Assembly (NCBI GenBank): GCA_051453625.1
Contig: JBOZIK010000001.1
Coordinates: 132,400,559 to 132,464,558 of the forward strand
Reading direction: 5' to 3'
Length of the DNA: 64,000 bases
From: Welwitschia mirabilis
Lineage: Eukaryota > Gnetophyta > Gnetopsida > Welwitschiales
The notes beneath the pieces were generated by a model, which ran no database searches, was not told the origin of the DNA, and was given only the letters and a program-made list of their open reading frames with translations. This document shows, piece by piece, positions 12,441-24,800 of this stretch (positions are counted from its first letter, which is position 1; every line of letters starts with the position of its first letter). The translations under genes and the position numbers were made by a program.

Positions 12441-15400
12441 TGATGAAGCCTAAATTTAAATAAAATAAGGTATTAAAAGTTAATATTTTATATTACTTTT
12501 CAAATTTTAATACTACATTTAGAGGTATTTTTACACTTTTTAGGTGAAAGATATATTAAACATTTAATGAGGTCAAAACAATGCATTATGTTCTAGTTTG
12601 ATGCCCTTCATGATAATTATGATTAGTAGATTTAGATTAAAGGCAAAAATTAAAATCATAATAGACTATTTTAATATATAAGTTTGATAGATGATTAATT
12701 GTCCATTTCATCATCATATAATATCCTCTTACTGATGCAACTATTTCAACTCATTCTAACACTAGATGCATGACATTAGATGATATTAGAGCTTTTCTTA
12801 AGATTAATACCTTGGAAAATTACATTGTGAGAGCTATAATTTGTACATCTAGAGTCAATTTTTAGTCAAATATGATGAATTCATGTATTATAAGCCTTAA
12901 ATGATAAAATAAAATTAAGTTATATATTTTTTAATTTGGATAGATATTTGTGAAACTATCTATGATGGTACAACCCTGATTCTAAGAGTAAGATGGTACT
13001 ATATTATTGCATGATAATTTTACCTAAAAACTCATGCATCACATGTAAATTGATGACAGTTTTAGTAACTCCTCAATCCATAACTAATCTAATTATGTCC
13101 ATAAAGACCCCTCTAATACCCAAACCTAGAACACATCATTATTATACAATTTTAATCATTTTTAAGGATTAAAAGAAGATTTTCTATCATTCTTCTCTCA
13201 TATTTCATCACTTCCAAGTTGATCATCTCTTCATATTAATTTGGAAGCCTTTTACATTATTTATTCACATATTTTACTATCATCCAAATCTAGTTTTAGC
13301 CTTTTAAACCGTTTCATATATCACTTTTCATCATCTTTTCTTCCACTTCCATTCATCCAAAGGACAGTGTAGGGGTGGTGTAGTGCAAGTGATCGCATGA
13401 TGCGAGAGGAGGTGAAGGAATTAAATATTGTAATAATTGTAGCAAAGACTAATAGAAATGGCTATGAATTCATCTAAAACCAATAATTATTCTTTTCATT
13501 ATGTTTTCATGCTTTTAATTACTTGATTTATGCATTTGTATCATAAATATATTTTAATTTTGGTTTTTAAAACTTGTATCATAATTAGTGTTAATTTTAT
13601 TATTTTAAAAATAGTACCCATCATAAAAATTTAAAATTTTTCATGTTTGATTATCCTTATCAAAATAAATGATGTGTTTTATTTTTTTCCTTTCTTCTTT
13701 CCTTCATTTTTTTTCATTTTCTAGTTCATTTTCATAATTCTACCTTTTTTCTAAGCAAATGACAATGAATTTTTGTTTTCTTTATAAATTGGTTAATTAT
13801 CTTTTCTTAGATTAAAATTATTTTTTTACAAGAATTATTCTTTCTTCTACTCTTTTCTCAAAATCGAAGTAGAATAATGAATTTTAGTGCTTATTTTGGT
13901 CATAACTCATTTTTAGTAACCCTAATGATTTTAAAATTTTATTAATAACCTCCTATAATGATTTAAAAACTTTATTTCTCAACTAGTCAAAATCCAAATT
14001 TAGTTTATAAAACCCCATTTTTAGCCATTTTCATTCTTAGTTGTAGTTTTACTTAGAAAACTTTTAGTACTATCAAATCTTTTTTTGGGATTTTGCATAA
14101 TATCATTCTTAGTAATTGTTAATGGGTTTTTAAAATTTTAATACTATATATTATAGTAGTTTTTTCTTACTTTTGGAATATGAAATCCATTTTTATCAAG
14201 TTTTATAAATTGCTTAATATTCTTGATCAAAGAAGGATTAACTATAATGTTTTACAGTTTTTTTTTAGATGGATGGTTTTTATATGTTGCAATTGATTCT
14301 ACTTAATCTTAAATATTTAGTTTTAAAATCTTTTTCTAGTATATACTTTAAGTATTTTAAATGTTTTAAGATTTTATAAGTTGATTTTTTTGAATTTTCT
14401 CTCTCTCTTTTATTTCTCTTCTTCATTTTACCTCTTTCTACTAATCAAAATAACTTGAAATTAACTAAGTATTTCTTTTATCTAATAAATATTTATATGC
14501 TAGTTTTATTAATTAACTATCGATTTTGAACTAAATTAGATGTTTCAATGCTTTTATAATTCATCTCATGCTAAATAAAGAATTATCTTTCAAGTCAAAT
14601 GTATTGCAATTTAGTGAAAATCTTGCTAAGGTTGAACTATTTGCTATGTTGATTTGAGAAATCTAGATTTTTAAACAATATCATTTGATTCTAGATCTTT
14701 GTAAATTTTACATAAAATGGAATAATATATTTTAATTATCTAATTACATCCATATGATATGAATTCAAGTAGTCAACTTTTCAAGAAAAATTATTTTTAT
14801 ATATGAAAATGACTTAGGTAATTTTTATTCTCTAAATTTATTTTCTTATTCATGTGAATTGTAAATGATCTTTAGAATCTGGTGAATTTTTATGAAATAT
14901 TACCTCTTTTTATTTTATTTTATTTTTTTTACATCTAGTAAAATTATCCTTTTACATATGTATTTTTCATGATTATTTTAAGTTATATGTGTTTAGTCAG
15001 TTGTATGTCACCTAAGAAAAATAGTTATTTTATTATATAAAGTGACCATTTGATAAGGCAATATTAATATTTTCATAGTGATTTATGTCAAGAGTTCTAT
15101 AGATTCTATATGCATCTGCTTTCACTATATATGCAATTCGGCCTAGGAGATTTCTTTATGGTGAAATTTGAACTTTCTAATATTTAATTTTCTTTCTCTA
15201 AGTTTAATTATTATGTTGAGTACAGATTTATTTTTGTAAAGGCTCAAAGTGTGATCTTCTTATTTTAAAAATTGAGTTTTTACTTCATTGAAAATTTACA
15301 TTTTTGTCAAGGAATACTTGTTATTTTTTTGTGAAATATTATACTCTTCTTTGAGAATTTATATACACTAGTGGAAGTTGATTGTTTTTAGGTGTCTTTA

Positions 15401-15537
15401 ATATTACAATTGTATTCACAATTCTATAAGTACTACATTACTTTATTAAGCCCCCTAGGTGTACATGTTCTAATTCTTATTATGTTTTTGCACATTTATT
15501 TATTTTAATGTTATGCATTCATGAGTAGAAATTAAAT
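12441..15537 (+). mobile_element. 5' LTR of element H (about 3.1 kb)
   Basis: Starts TGATGAAGCCTAAATTT and repeats over its length at 17937-20905 (landmark: GGTATTAA(A/T)AGTTAATATTTTA near each start, and the GTGTGATCT(T/C) block near 15248 and 20867). Unusually long for the window: the other LTRs are 1.2-1.4 kb. The right edge is set by a candidate PBS and is uncertain by tens of bases. No coding potential. Confidence 0.75.
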
Positions 15538-15560
15538 TTGTGTTGGTAAACATTTGCATA
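15538..15560 (+). other. Candidate primer-binding site of element H
   Basis: TGTTGGTAAACATTTGC at the expected place between the 5' LTR and gag, with the TTGG...CATTTGC pattern of the other PBSs in the window. Weak on its own. Confidence 0.35.
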
Positions 15561-15661
15561 GTTATAAATCTTCTTCACATTGTATTCCATCTCCACCTTT
15601 TTTTTCATCTACATGTAAATTTTACATCATCACTAAAACTTAAAATATTCTTTCTTTACAA

Positions 15662-16500
15662 ATGGCTGCCAAAGATAGTAATAATCATGCTTATAATCCT
15701 CAACCTACTCTTGGTCAACTCTCTGAAGGTTGTCAAACTAACTCTTCTATTTCTTTTACCCATGATGCTTCTATCTCTATTAAAAATCTTAAGGATTTTA
15801 CTAGTTTTTCTGATTTAAATCATAAGGATCCTTATGTGTTTCTTGTAGAACTTGACTTAGTTTATAAGAGAACTCCTCAAGCTCATTTTGATGAAGTCAA
15901 ATTAGCAATTCTTCCTTTTCTTTTAAAAGATAGATCTAAACATTAGCTTAGTCTTGTTAATAATAATGAAGATATTTCAAATCTTAGTAAATTTAAATAA
16001 GATTACATTAATAAATTTATCTTTACTACTCATATTAATCAAATAATAAAAAATATTAGTAGCTTCAAGCAATCTTCAACTAAATCTTATTCTAAAAATT
16101 TTAAAAATTTTAGGGATATTTTAATTAAAAATTTCAATCATTATTTTAAAGTTGGAAATTAGTTCAATTTTTCCTAGAAGATATTATTAAGGAAACTAGA
16201 AAGTTAGTAGAAACATTAATGACTAGATATTTATTAAAGTATACTCCTAATGAAGATTAAAAAGAATTTCAAAACCTAGTTGAAGTTACTCAAAGGTGGT
16301 GAAATGTTAATAATGATTATTTGAAAAGTAGATTAGCTTGAATGAGATATTTTATAAGGATAAATCTAATGATGAGTTAGTGAAGAAAATGTAAGTTCTA
16401 TTAGGTTAACTAGTAAATCTTAAACTAAAACCAAAAAACCTAAGAATATTCCAACTTAATATCATTCAAGTTTGTTTTTTTATAAGTTGTATTAAGTAGA
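15662..16500 (+). pseudogene. Gag of element H
   Basis: The best open piece is the 94-residue start at 15662-15946 (MAAKDSNNHAYNPQPTLG...). It shows the capsid motif with HKDPYVFLVELDLVYKRTP and AILPFLLKDRSKH, the counterpart of the plant Gypsy segment FPFSLKDxAKxWL. The frame ends at TAG (15944-15946) where that motif has Trp, a TGG-to-TAG change. Weaker gag-like sequence follows to about 16.5 kb with several stops. I chose ATG 15662 because the similarity begins soon after it; a frame starting at 15540 upstream is leader. Confidence 0.75.
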
Positions 16501-17100
16501 GGATTATTGCATTAAACTTTAAGGAATCTTAAAGTGTTTTACATCATCATCTTCTTTCTAAAGCTTATGCCTTTAATCAAAAACATCATGCTTCTTTACC
16601 ATTTAATAAGCATCCCAATTCTCATCTAGATAGTTTCTATCATAATTTCTTTCATCCTCATAATAATTAATCTCAATGATAATTAAATCTTTGCCTTTCC
16701 CTTCTTCATAAGAAAATAAATAGAAATAAATAATGAAGTTGTCAATTAAAAAAATGGGCCTAATGAAAATAACTATTAATTTTGTGTTCAAACAATAAAA
16801 ATAAAAAAGAGTGATGCTAGTTTACCTTTTTAATCTACTTCTAATCCAAAATAAAATAATGTAATGGAAGGACACATTAATGCAAATTTCATTACTTTCA
16901 AAAATGAGAAATCATTTCAGAACCTACTTATAAAGCTAAATAAGATATAAATTCCAATAAAATAATTAGAAATCTTTAATCTAATTCTAGAAAAATATTT
17001 TAAAAGAGAAAATTATAAGATCCTATTTCTTATCCTAGTTGTCTATAATTTGATAAATATTCTAATAAGTATGATGATATTCATAATATTTTTAAAGATG
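16501..17100 (+). pseudogene. Gag C-terminal/linker remnant of element H
   Basis: Lys/Asn-rich, heavily interrupted sequence between gag and protease. I see no zinc knuckle. The minus-strand frame at 16603-16791 is a chance opening. Confidence 0.35.
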
Positions 17101-17660
17101 CTAACATTAATATTTTCCTTCTTGAGGTCATTAAAAAAAATTATTCTTATGTTAATTTCTTAAAGACTTATGCACTTGTAAAAAAAAAATCCAATCTTTT
17201 AGAGAAATAATTAATCAATCTTACTACATCTACAACTTATGTTTTGTAATTAAAAATCCCTATGAAATATAATGAACCTATATTCCCCACTATTTCTATT
17301 ACTATTAGTGATCATATTATTGATAAAGCCTTAGTATATTTAGTAGATGGAGTTAACATTATGTCAAATCTTGTTTTTCATGCCTTAGGATGTAACATGT
17401 TGATCCCACTTATATAATTTTTTCTATGGCTAATGAAACCTTGGTTAAAACCTTAGGAATCTTAAAAGATCTATTAATTCAAATATTGATTTTATTAGTC
17501 TTAAAGTTCCTACATATTTCACTATTTATTTTATCATTCTTAGTATACCTTGGTTTGTAACAGCAGATGTGAAAATTAATTATGGATCTAGTGCATTAAA
17601 AATTATCTTTGGCAATCTCTCTATTACCTTAAATGTGTCTTCTAATTGGAAAAAAAGTCT
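17101..17660 (+). pseudogene. Aspartic protease remnant of element H
   Basis: Frames around 17255-17400 read MKYNEPIFPTISITI, then ALVYLVDGVNIMSNLVFHALG, matching the DLGASVNIMP box and following helix of plant Gypsy proteases; the catalytic Asp-Leu-Gly-Ala run is altered (LVDGVN). Downstream, PWFVTADVKINYGSSALKI and FGNLSITLNV (about 17545-17635) match the flap/GRPFLAT-DV-G-L-L-VGD segment. Several shifts and stops. Confidence 0.65.
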
Positions 17661-17936
17661 ATTGAATTAAATAAACATTTATATTTACCTAAAATACAAC
17701 ATACATAGAATTTAGATACATAATTATCCACTTAAGCTACAAAAATCATGATTATTCATTCATAATGATTGGTAAATGATGTAATTCCTTATCATCAGAT
17801 GAATGATGGATGTCATTAGATATTTTAATAATAGGTTTAATACCATATACTATAGATGAACATCTTGATTATTAATAGGATTTATTCCTCTTATCATTAT
17901 CACTTTTACTTGATCTACAAGGAGTCTAGTTGAGGG
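17661..17936 (+). mobile_element. Region from protease to 3' LTR of element H
   Basis: Only about 275 bases lie between the protease and the 3' LTR. There is no reverse transcriptase, RNase H or integrase. The sequence just before the LTR (AAGGAGTCTAGTTGAGGG, 17919-17936) is a plausible polypurine tract. Confidence 0.6.
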
Positions 17937-20905
17937 TGTAATGAATTCTAAATTTTAGATAGCATAAGGTATTAATAGTTAATATTTTACATTACCTTCT
18001 AAATTTTAATACTATATTTAGAGTTAGTTTGATACCTTTTAAGTGATAAATACCTTGGACATTTAATGAGCTCACAATGATGTATTACAATCCAGTTAGA
18101 GGATCTTCACAATGTTTGTAATCAAGAGATTGAAATCAAGGGTAAAAATGTGAATCATGAAAGACTTTAACATAAAAGTTGCATAGATAATTTATATTCT
18201 CTTTTCCATAATCATATATTATCCTCTTACTGATGCAAAAATTTTAATCCATTTTGACACTTAATGCATGGCATTATATGGCATCAAAGCTTTTCAAAAG
18301 TGCAATACCTTGGAAAATCACATTCTAAGAGATATAATTTGTACATCTAAGTTAATTTTTAGTTAAATTTAATAAACTCATGCATTATAAGCCTTAAAAT
18401 CAAATTAAGTTTTATTTTTAAAAATTACATAATTATTTGTAAAACTAATTGTAACATTATAGTGTCAAATCCTAAAGTAAATGGTGTTGTAATGTTATGT
18501 CATAGTTTTACTTAAAAATCATGAATTGTATGTGAATTTATGGTGGTCTTGACAATACTGTAACCTGCAACCAATTATAGCATCTCTATAAAGACCCTCC
18601 TTAATGTTCAAACTTATAACATATCATTATTATACCATTTTATTCCATTTTTGGCATTTTTAAGCATTGGAAGGATATCTTCCATCATGTTTCACTCATA
18701 TTTCTTCACGTATAAGTTTATCTTCTCTATATATCAACTTTACTATTACTAAAATCCATTTTTAGCCTTTTAAACCCTTTCATATTTCATTTTTCACCAT
18801 ATTTTCTTCTATTTCCATCCATCTAGAGGGTATTATAGGGGTGATGAAGTACACATGCTCAGCAACATAGGAGAAGGAGAAGACATAAAATCTTATAAAC
18901 AATTGAAATGAAAACTAATAAAAAGAGGTTTTCATTAATTTAAAATCAATAAGTTTTTGTTTCCTTATATTTTTTATGCTATTGATTACTTTATTTACAC
19001 ATTTCTATCATGAATTTCTTTTGATTTAGTTACTTGTTTTATAGATTGTAGCATAATTAGGGCTAATTAGATTGTTTTATAATTAGTATCTATCATAGAA
19101 ATCTAAACTTTTTCATGTTTGGTCACTCCTTATTAAAATAAATCATGTAGTTTATTCTTCTTCTCTCTTCTTCCCTTCATTATTTTCATTTGCTAGTCCA
19201 TTTTCATAAAATTCCATCTTTCTTCTAAGGAAAATGATGGTGAATTTATATTTTATCCTTTCTAGTAGTAACATATTAGTATGTAAATATGTTTTTTATC
19301 TTTTTCTAAGATTAAAATTATTTTATTTTATAATAATTATACTTTCTTATACCTCTTCTTGTCAAAATCAAAGTAGAATAATAAATTTTAGTGCTTGTTT
19401 TGGTCATAACTCATTTTTTATAACTCCAATGATTTTATAATTTTATTAGAATCTTCTTATCATGATTTTAAAACTTTCTTCCTCAACTAGTTACAACTTA
19501 AAACTCAATCTTGAAATACCTGAGAAAATTTTTTTTTAATTACCACAAGATGTATTAGCTAATTTAGAACAACTTATTAAATTAAGCTATGGAGTAGGTA
19601 TGTTTCATAATATTAATCATCTTCAAAATCATTGTTTTCAAACCCCTTTCTTGGTCATTTTTAGTCTTATTTTCAATTTTACATAGAAAGATTTTAAACT
19701 GTCAAATATTTTTTCTAATAAAATTTTGTAAACTAAAATTCTTAGTCATTTTTAATGTGTTTTTAAAAATTTAAGATTTTATCTTATAGCCACTTCTGTA
19801 AAATTTATTTTTCATAGGTTTTATATATTTCTTAATATTCTTAGTCAAATTAGGATTGACTATAATTTTTTGTAGTTGTTTTCTAGATGAATTATTTTTA
19901 TTGGTTGCAGTATATCATACTTAATCTTAAATATTCAATTTTAGAAACTTTTTTAGGATATATTTTGAGTATTTTAAAGGTTCTAAGATTTTCTAAATTA
20001 ATTTTTTAAAATTTTCTATCTCCCTTTTCTCTCTTCTTTATTTTACCTCTTTTTACTAGTTAAAATCACTTGAAATTAACTAAGTATTACTTTGATTTAA
20101 TAAACATTCCTATGCTAGTTTTTTTAATTACTTATTGATTTAGAACCTACATTAAATGATCTAATGATTTTATAAAATATTTTATGATAATAAAGAGTTA
20201 TCTTTTGAGTCAACTGTATCATAATTTAGTGAAAATCTAGTTAAAGTTGAATTATTTGCTATGTCAATTTCAGAAATATAGCTTTTTAAGCATTATCTTT
20301 GGAATCTAAGTCATTATATATTTCACATAGAATAGAATGAGATGATTGAATACCTAATCATATCTATATGATATGAATTCAAGTATTTAACATTTTAAAA
20401 AAGATTATTTTTATATATGAAAATGACTAAACAAATTTAAATGTTTAGATTCATTTCCTTATTCATATAATTTATAAATGATATTTAAAATCTTATGAAC
20501 ATTCATGAAAAATTACTTTTTCTTATTTTATTATATTTTTCTTTTTACATCTTATGAAATTATACTTTTACACATGTAGTTTTTCATGATTATTTTAATT
20601 CATATGTGTCTAATTAGTTTTATATTACTTAAAATAAATAGTTGTGTTATTATATTAAGTAATATTTTAATAAGGCAGTATTAATATTTTCATATGAATT
20701 CAGGTTATAGTATTCTATTGGTTTGATACTTCTGTACTTCTAGCATATATGTAATTCCACCTAGAATATTTCTTTATAACATAATAACTTTTTATGCTTA
20801 ATTTTATTTCTATAAGTTAAATTATCATGTTAAGTGCACATTTTTTTTTTGTGAAGGCTTAAAGTGTGATCTCTTCATTTTAAAAATTACATTTTAACTT
20901 CATTT
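17937..20905 (+). mobile_element. 3' LTR of element H (first part)
   Basis: Starts TGTAATGAATTCTAAATTTT and runs parallel to 12441-15290. It is interrupted at 20905 by an insertion with inverted ends; a short continuation is at 22653-22692, matching 15286-15345. The open frame 19234-19440 is repeated in decayed form in the other LTR and is not a gene. Confidence 0.75.
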
Positions 20906-22652
20906 AGGAAGTGGAAGGAAGAGATAAAAACTTTCAAGAATATATGAAAGCATAGGACTGCATTCTATAGGGCTATCCACTATCATAAGGATTATGCAAG
21001 ATTTAATTAGGGCTATCCATGTACCCATCAGTTTCTTATGGGATTTGAAATTCCAATAATAAAGAAATTACTTTCTAAATTTACCTGTGAATTAAGGCCC
21101 TTGCCTAGTTTAAACTAATATTAAACAAGTTAGGTTACAACTAAAAATTACTAGTTAATTTACAAATACAAGTTTGAAATCCTATGCATTAAGAACTAGA
21201 ATAGGAAAAAGTCCATTAGCATCAAATATGTTACAAAAAAAATGGAGTTTTATAGAAGGGATAGTTGCATGATCTGCTACTACATCATATTAGGAAATGG
21301 GCTTCTGATAATGTAAAAAAGGCCTGTGAACCTCATTATACTTGTGTGAGTAATGCCATAAGGATTCCATAACTCATGGCATAGTGAATTCCTAGGCTAG
21401 CCTACATAGCTGCAGTGAAAACGTGCTACAAATACTATTTAATTAATTCTCTTTGATTATCAACATGTATTTCTTGCTATAGAAGATGATAATTACTAAG
21501 GTTTTTTAGTGTTCATGTTTTTCTTTTTTGTTTAGTGAGCCCTTTTTTAGAGGTACATGAAAGAATTTCTTATAATTATTAATGGCAAAGTTTCTATGCC
21601 AATTGAAATCCATGAAGTTATTGATCATTTAACACTATGCTAGACTATTACATGGATCCTATATTTTATGAACTAAAGGAGCTTCAAACTCTTTGGTATC
21701 TATGTTTTTGAGGTTAAAGAATTTCATGTTGTAAAAGATGCATGTTTTTATGGAAAAATATGTTTCTTACTATGGATTAAAGAGGGAAGGAGCTTTATTT
21801 ATAGAGAGATGGAAAATGATAGGATCTTGAGTGGAAAATAAATGAAAGTATTTCTCTAGGTTTCTATTTGAATTAAAAAAATGACCCATGAATTCAAATC
21901 CTATGGTTTAAGCTTCTCAAAATAGAACCACTAACATTCTTGTCACTTAATGAAAAAATGATCGAGCTTCATTTTTTCTTTATCTATCTTAGCTTATATA
22001 CTTTCAAGCTTAATAAGTTTAACAAATATAGAAGAAAGGGAGTAAAATGGTGAAGGAGGTATTACATTATGGAAGAGGGAATATTAAGGTAAAGGATGAT
22101 TTTAACATTAATAGCTTTATAACCACTTTAAGCTATTATTATTTAAACTTTTTTCATTTTCTTTTCTTTTTTTATTGGGCATAAACATGTTTAAACTTTT
22201 TAATAATAGTTATATGCCATCACTAATTTTATTTTCTTGGTCTTAAAATAGAAAACAAATATTTTATTATAAAGCTTAGTCATGATTGATTTAAAAGGTT
22301 GTCATTAAATTAATTATATTTAAAAATTATCATTAAAATCTATCATTAAAAGTATGTTTTATTAGAGTGTTAACCTTAATTAAAAAGAAACTCATTAATG
22401 CATCAAAGATAAATTTGCTAAAATATAATAAATTTATGTATAAATATGATTTGGAAAAATATGTTACTATCTTTACTTCATAGTTGTTAATCATTTTTAT
22501 ATTGTACTAAGTATCCTTTACTCATATCCTCTCTAGCTTTATCATAATTTATTTATTACATCTTCTTATTTACTATATTATTCTTTTATTTTTCCTTTAA
22601 TTTTCTTTCCTTTAAATTTTATTCTTTTTTCTTATCACTTTTTCTACTTCCT
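20906..22652. mobile_element. Insertion with terminal inverted repeats in H 3' LTR (possible DNA transposon)
   Basis: Present in H's 3' LTR and absent at the equivalent point of its 5' LTR (about 15290). Left end AGGAAGTGGAAGGAAGAGATAA, here only to be read as AGGAAGT...GATAA; the right end inverted begins AGGAAGTAGAAAAAGTGATAA, giving imperfect inverted repeats of about 20-25 bases. Flanks TTA and TTG would fit a 3-bp target duplication of the PIF/Harbinger kind if the ends are GGAAGT, but this is weak. 1.75 kb, no transposase frame seen, so non-autonomous if real. Confidence 0.45.
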
Positions 22653-22692
22653 TGAGAATTTTGTCAAGTGATATTTTTTGTAATTATTATAT
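22653..22692 (+). mobile_element. 3' LTR of element H (continuation, cut by A)
   Basis: TGAGAATTTTGTCAAG and TATTTTTTGTAATTATTATA resemble H 5' LTR at 15288-15345. A's LTR starts immediately after; the flank TATAT at 22688-22692 would be A's target duplication. Confidence 0.5.
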
Positions 22693-24026
22693 TGTTAACA
22701 TGTAAAAATTAACTTTACAATCAAGTTAAAAGACTAATTAACCTTAATAAAATATATTAATATCATCTATTTTATCATAAAAACATGTCTTCTATTAATT
22801 TTCACATTAATTATGAACTTATCATGTACCTATGACATTTTTAGGTGAATTATGCTCAATGGGAGGGTGTTCTTAAATTTAAACTTCAATGAGCTTAAAA
22901 TTCTGGTGTCCTTAATCAAGATTACTAGCATTGATAGCCTATCTATGTAGACTACCTTCAAACTCATGTTCCTAGCTTATCATTAAAAATTAGAATAAAT
23001 GTAATTATGGACTTGATCTAATTCCACATTATAAATCACTTACATTCTTAAATACATGTGGCAATGATGATGAGGATTTGCAACATGACATTTAGCAGGG
23101 CTGAGTAGGATGATACTGGAGATATATGACATTAACAATGGATAGTAGTATCTACATCACTTCAGAGCCAAATGTTGTCATCATTATAAGAATCTCTAAT
23201 AATTGAAAAATAAGATAAACCATTCTATCTAATATCATCATTATGGAATCGTCCACCTAGCGCTATAAACCAAGAGATTGTAACCATTTCTATTTTTCAT
23301 TTGTCCTTGTAAAAGGGCCTAAAATCCTTTATTATATCATCTTTAGCTTTCAAGAATTATATAATCTTGGAGAATCAATTGTGTTGCCTTTCTGAGCAAT
23401 ACTTTAAGGGAGTGAGATACTCTTTAAGGATGGTTGAGAAGTCTTTTCTACATCTTTCTTCCTTTGCTATAAAATCATTCCTTTTTTGTAATACACAAGT
23501 TATCACTTTTGATTTTAATTCATGATTTAAATTATAATTAAAATTCTTAGGTAGTAGCTTAATCATTAATCTTTATTTCATATTGCATAAGCTCTTTTCT
23601 CCAATTGATTTAAGTACTTTATAGATTTTAAGTACTTAGAGTCCTTACTTTCTAATATTGTTAAGAATCTAAGGATCAAGTAACAATTGAATTCATCAAT
23701 GAAATAATGTCATCATAATTTAGGTAAAAAGCACTTTTTTTTGAAGTGTATTATAAGAAAGTGATTAGAAAAGTTTGGAGTAAAGGATTACATAAGAAGG
23801 AATTAGTAATACCTTAGAGCTAGTTTTCTTTCATCCTCTCTTAAGACAAAGTTCAAAACACAACTCTAAAAATTACCTCTTTCTATTCATTTCTTCTAAA
23901 ATTTTGTAATTTGCATTAAGTTTAAGTTAATGCAATTTTAAATTACTATTCATATTATCTATGAGAAATAATAAGAGCTAAGTTCAAATTTAGTTTAAAT
24001 CTAGACATTATAAAAGAATGATACGA
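22693..24026 (+). mobile_element. 5' LTR of element A (family 1)
   Basis: Starts TGTTAACATGTAAAAATTAA and matches the 3' LTR at 42932-43747 over about 810 bases (landmarks: ATGTCTTCTATTAATTTTC, ATGATGATGAGGATT). The end is set by the PBS and gives 1,334 bases. The minus-strand frame at 23375-23566 is LTR sequence. Confidence 0.85.
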
Positions 24027-24047
24027 TTTTAGTATCATTCTAGAAAT
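24027..24047 (+). other. Primer-binding site of element A
   Basis: TTTTAGTATCATTCTAGAAAT adjoins the LTR end and aligns with F's PBS, including the following AACAAxA(C/T). Decayed. Confidence 0.45.
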
Positions 24048-24800
24048 AACAATACTATAGTAGTTTAAAGAGGTATTACTATTCTTTTTTACAAGTTTTT
24101 ATACATAGTTTTTGCTTTTTGAGTGGTGGAAACTAGTCCTCTCTAATGATATTTAAACTAGTCTATTTTGCTTTTGTATATTTCTTTTGTTTTTCTTTTA
24201 GTGATTGGTACTAGTTCTTCTAATATTATCCAAACTTATTTGATATTGAAAGTTTATTTTTTATTTTAATACTAACTTGTTTCATTTTATATCTTGTTTT
24301 ATAGGTTGTTCAAGGAGTAAAAACATAAAATAGAAACTAAAAATTTTTAATCTTTATTAAATTCTCTATTTTTCTATGTTTTTCTACATTTATTTTTTTT
24401 GTGAATTCATTATATACTAAAATATTAAAAATTTAAAAATATTTTTCATGATTTTTGTTATGTTTGACTCAAGTTCATCATCTTGGTTTAATTTTTCTAT
24501 GACCTTGTTACTCAAAAAATTCTACATGTAATTCAATATACCTTTATATAAAAATTAAATTAGTTTCTTGTAGCTTGATCAGTATCACCACCTAGCATCA
24601 TCATCCTTCAGGACTAGAACACTTTAATTCCTTAAGTAAATATTCTATTGAAATCTTGAAACTGGACTAACTTGCAAACTCTATAAAAATTCCTTTAAAG
24701 CTTACCTGAAACCTTTTGATTCTATTCTTAAATGATCTACACTTATATGAGTTTGGTAGATTAATTTAAAATAATATGGATCCCTACAATGTTCATGAAA
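24048..24800 (+). mobile_element. 5' leader of element A
   Basis: Non-coding; matches F's leader (10331-11130, inverted), including the repeated GTGGTxxxACTAGT words at 24125-24220. Nothing else seen. Confidence 0.6.

Noticed and set aside
16603-16791. Minus-strand frame in H
   Set aside because: Antisense to the gag/linker remnant, Tyr/Ile-rich low-complexity, no start context or homology.
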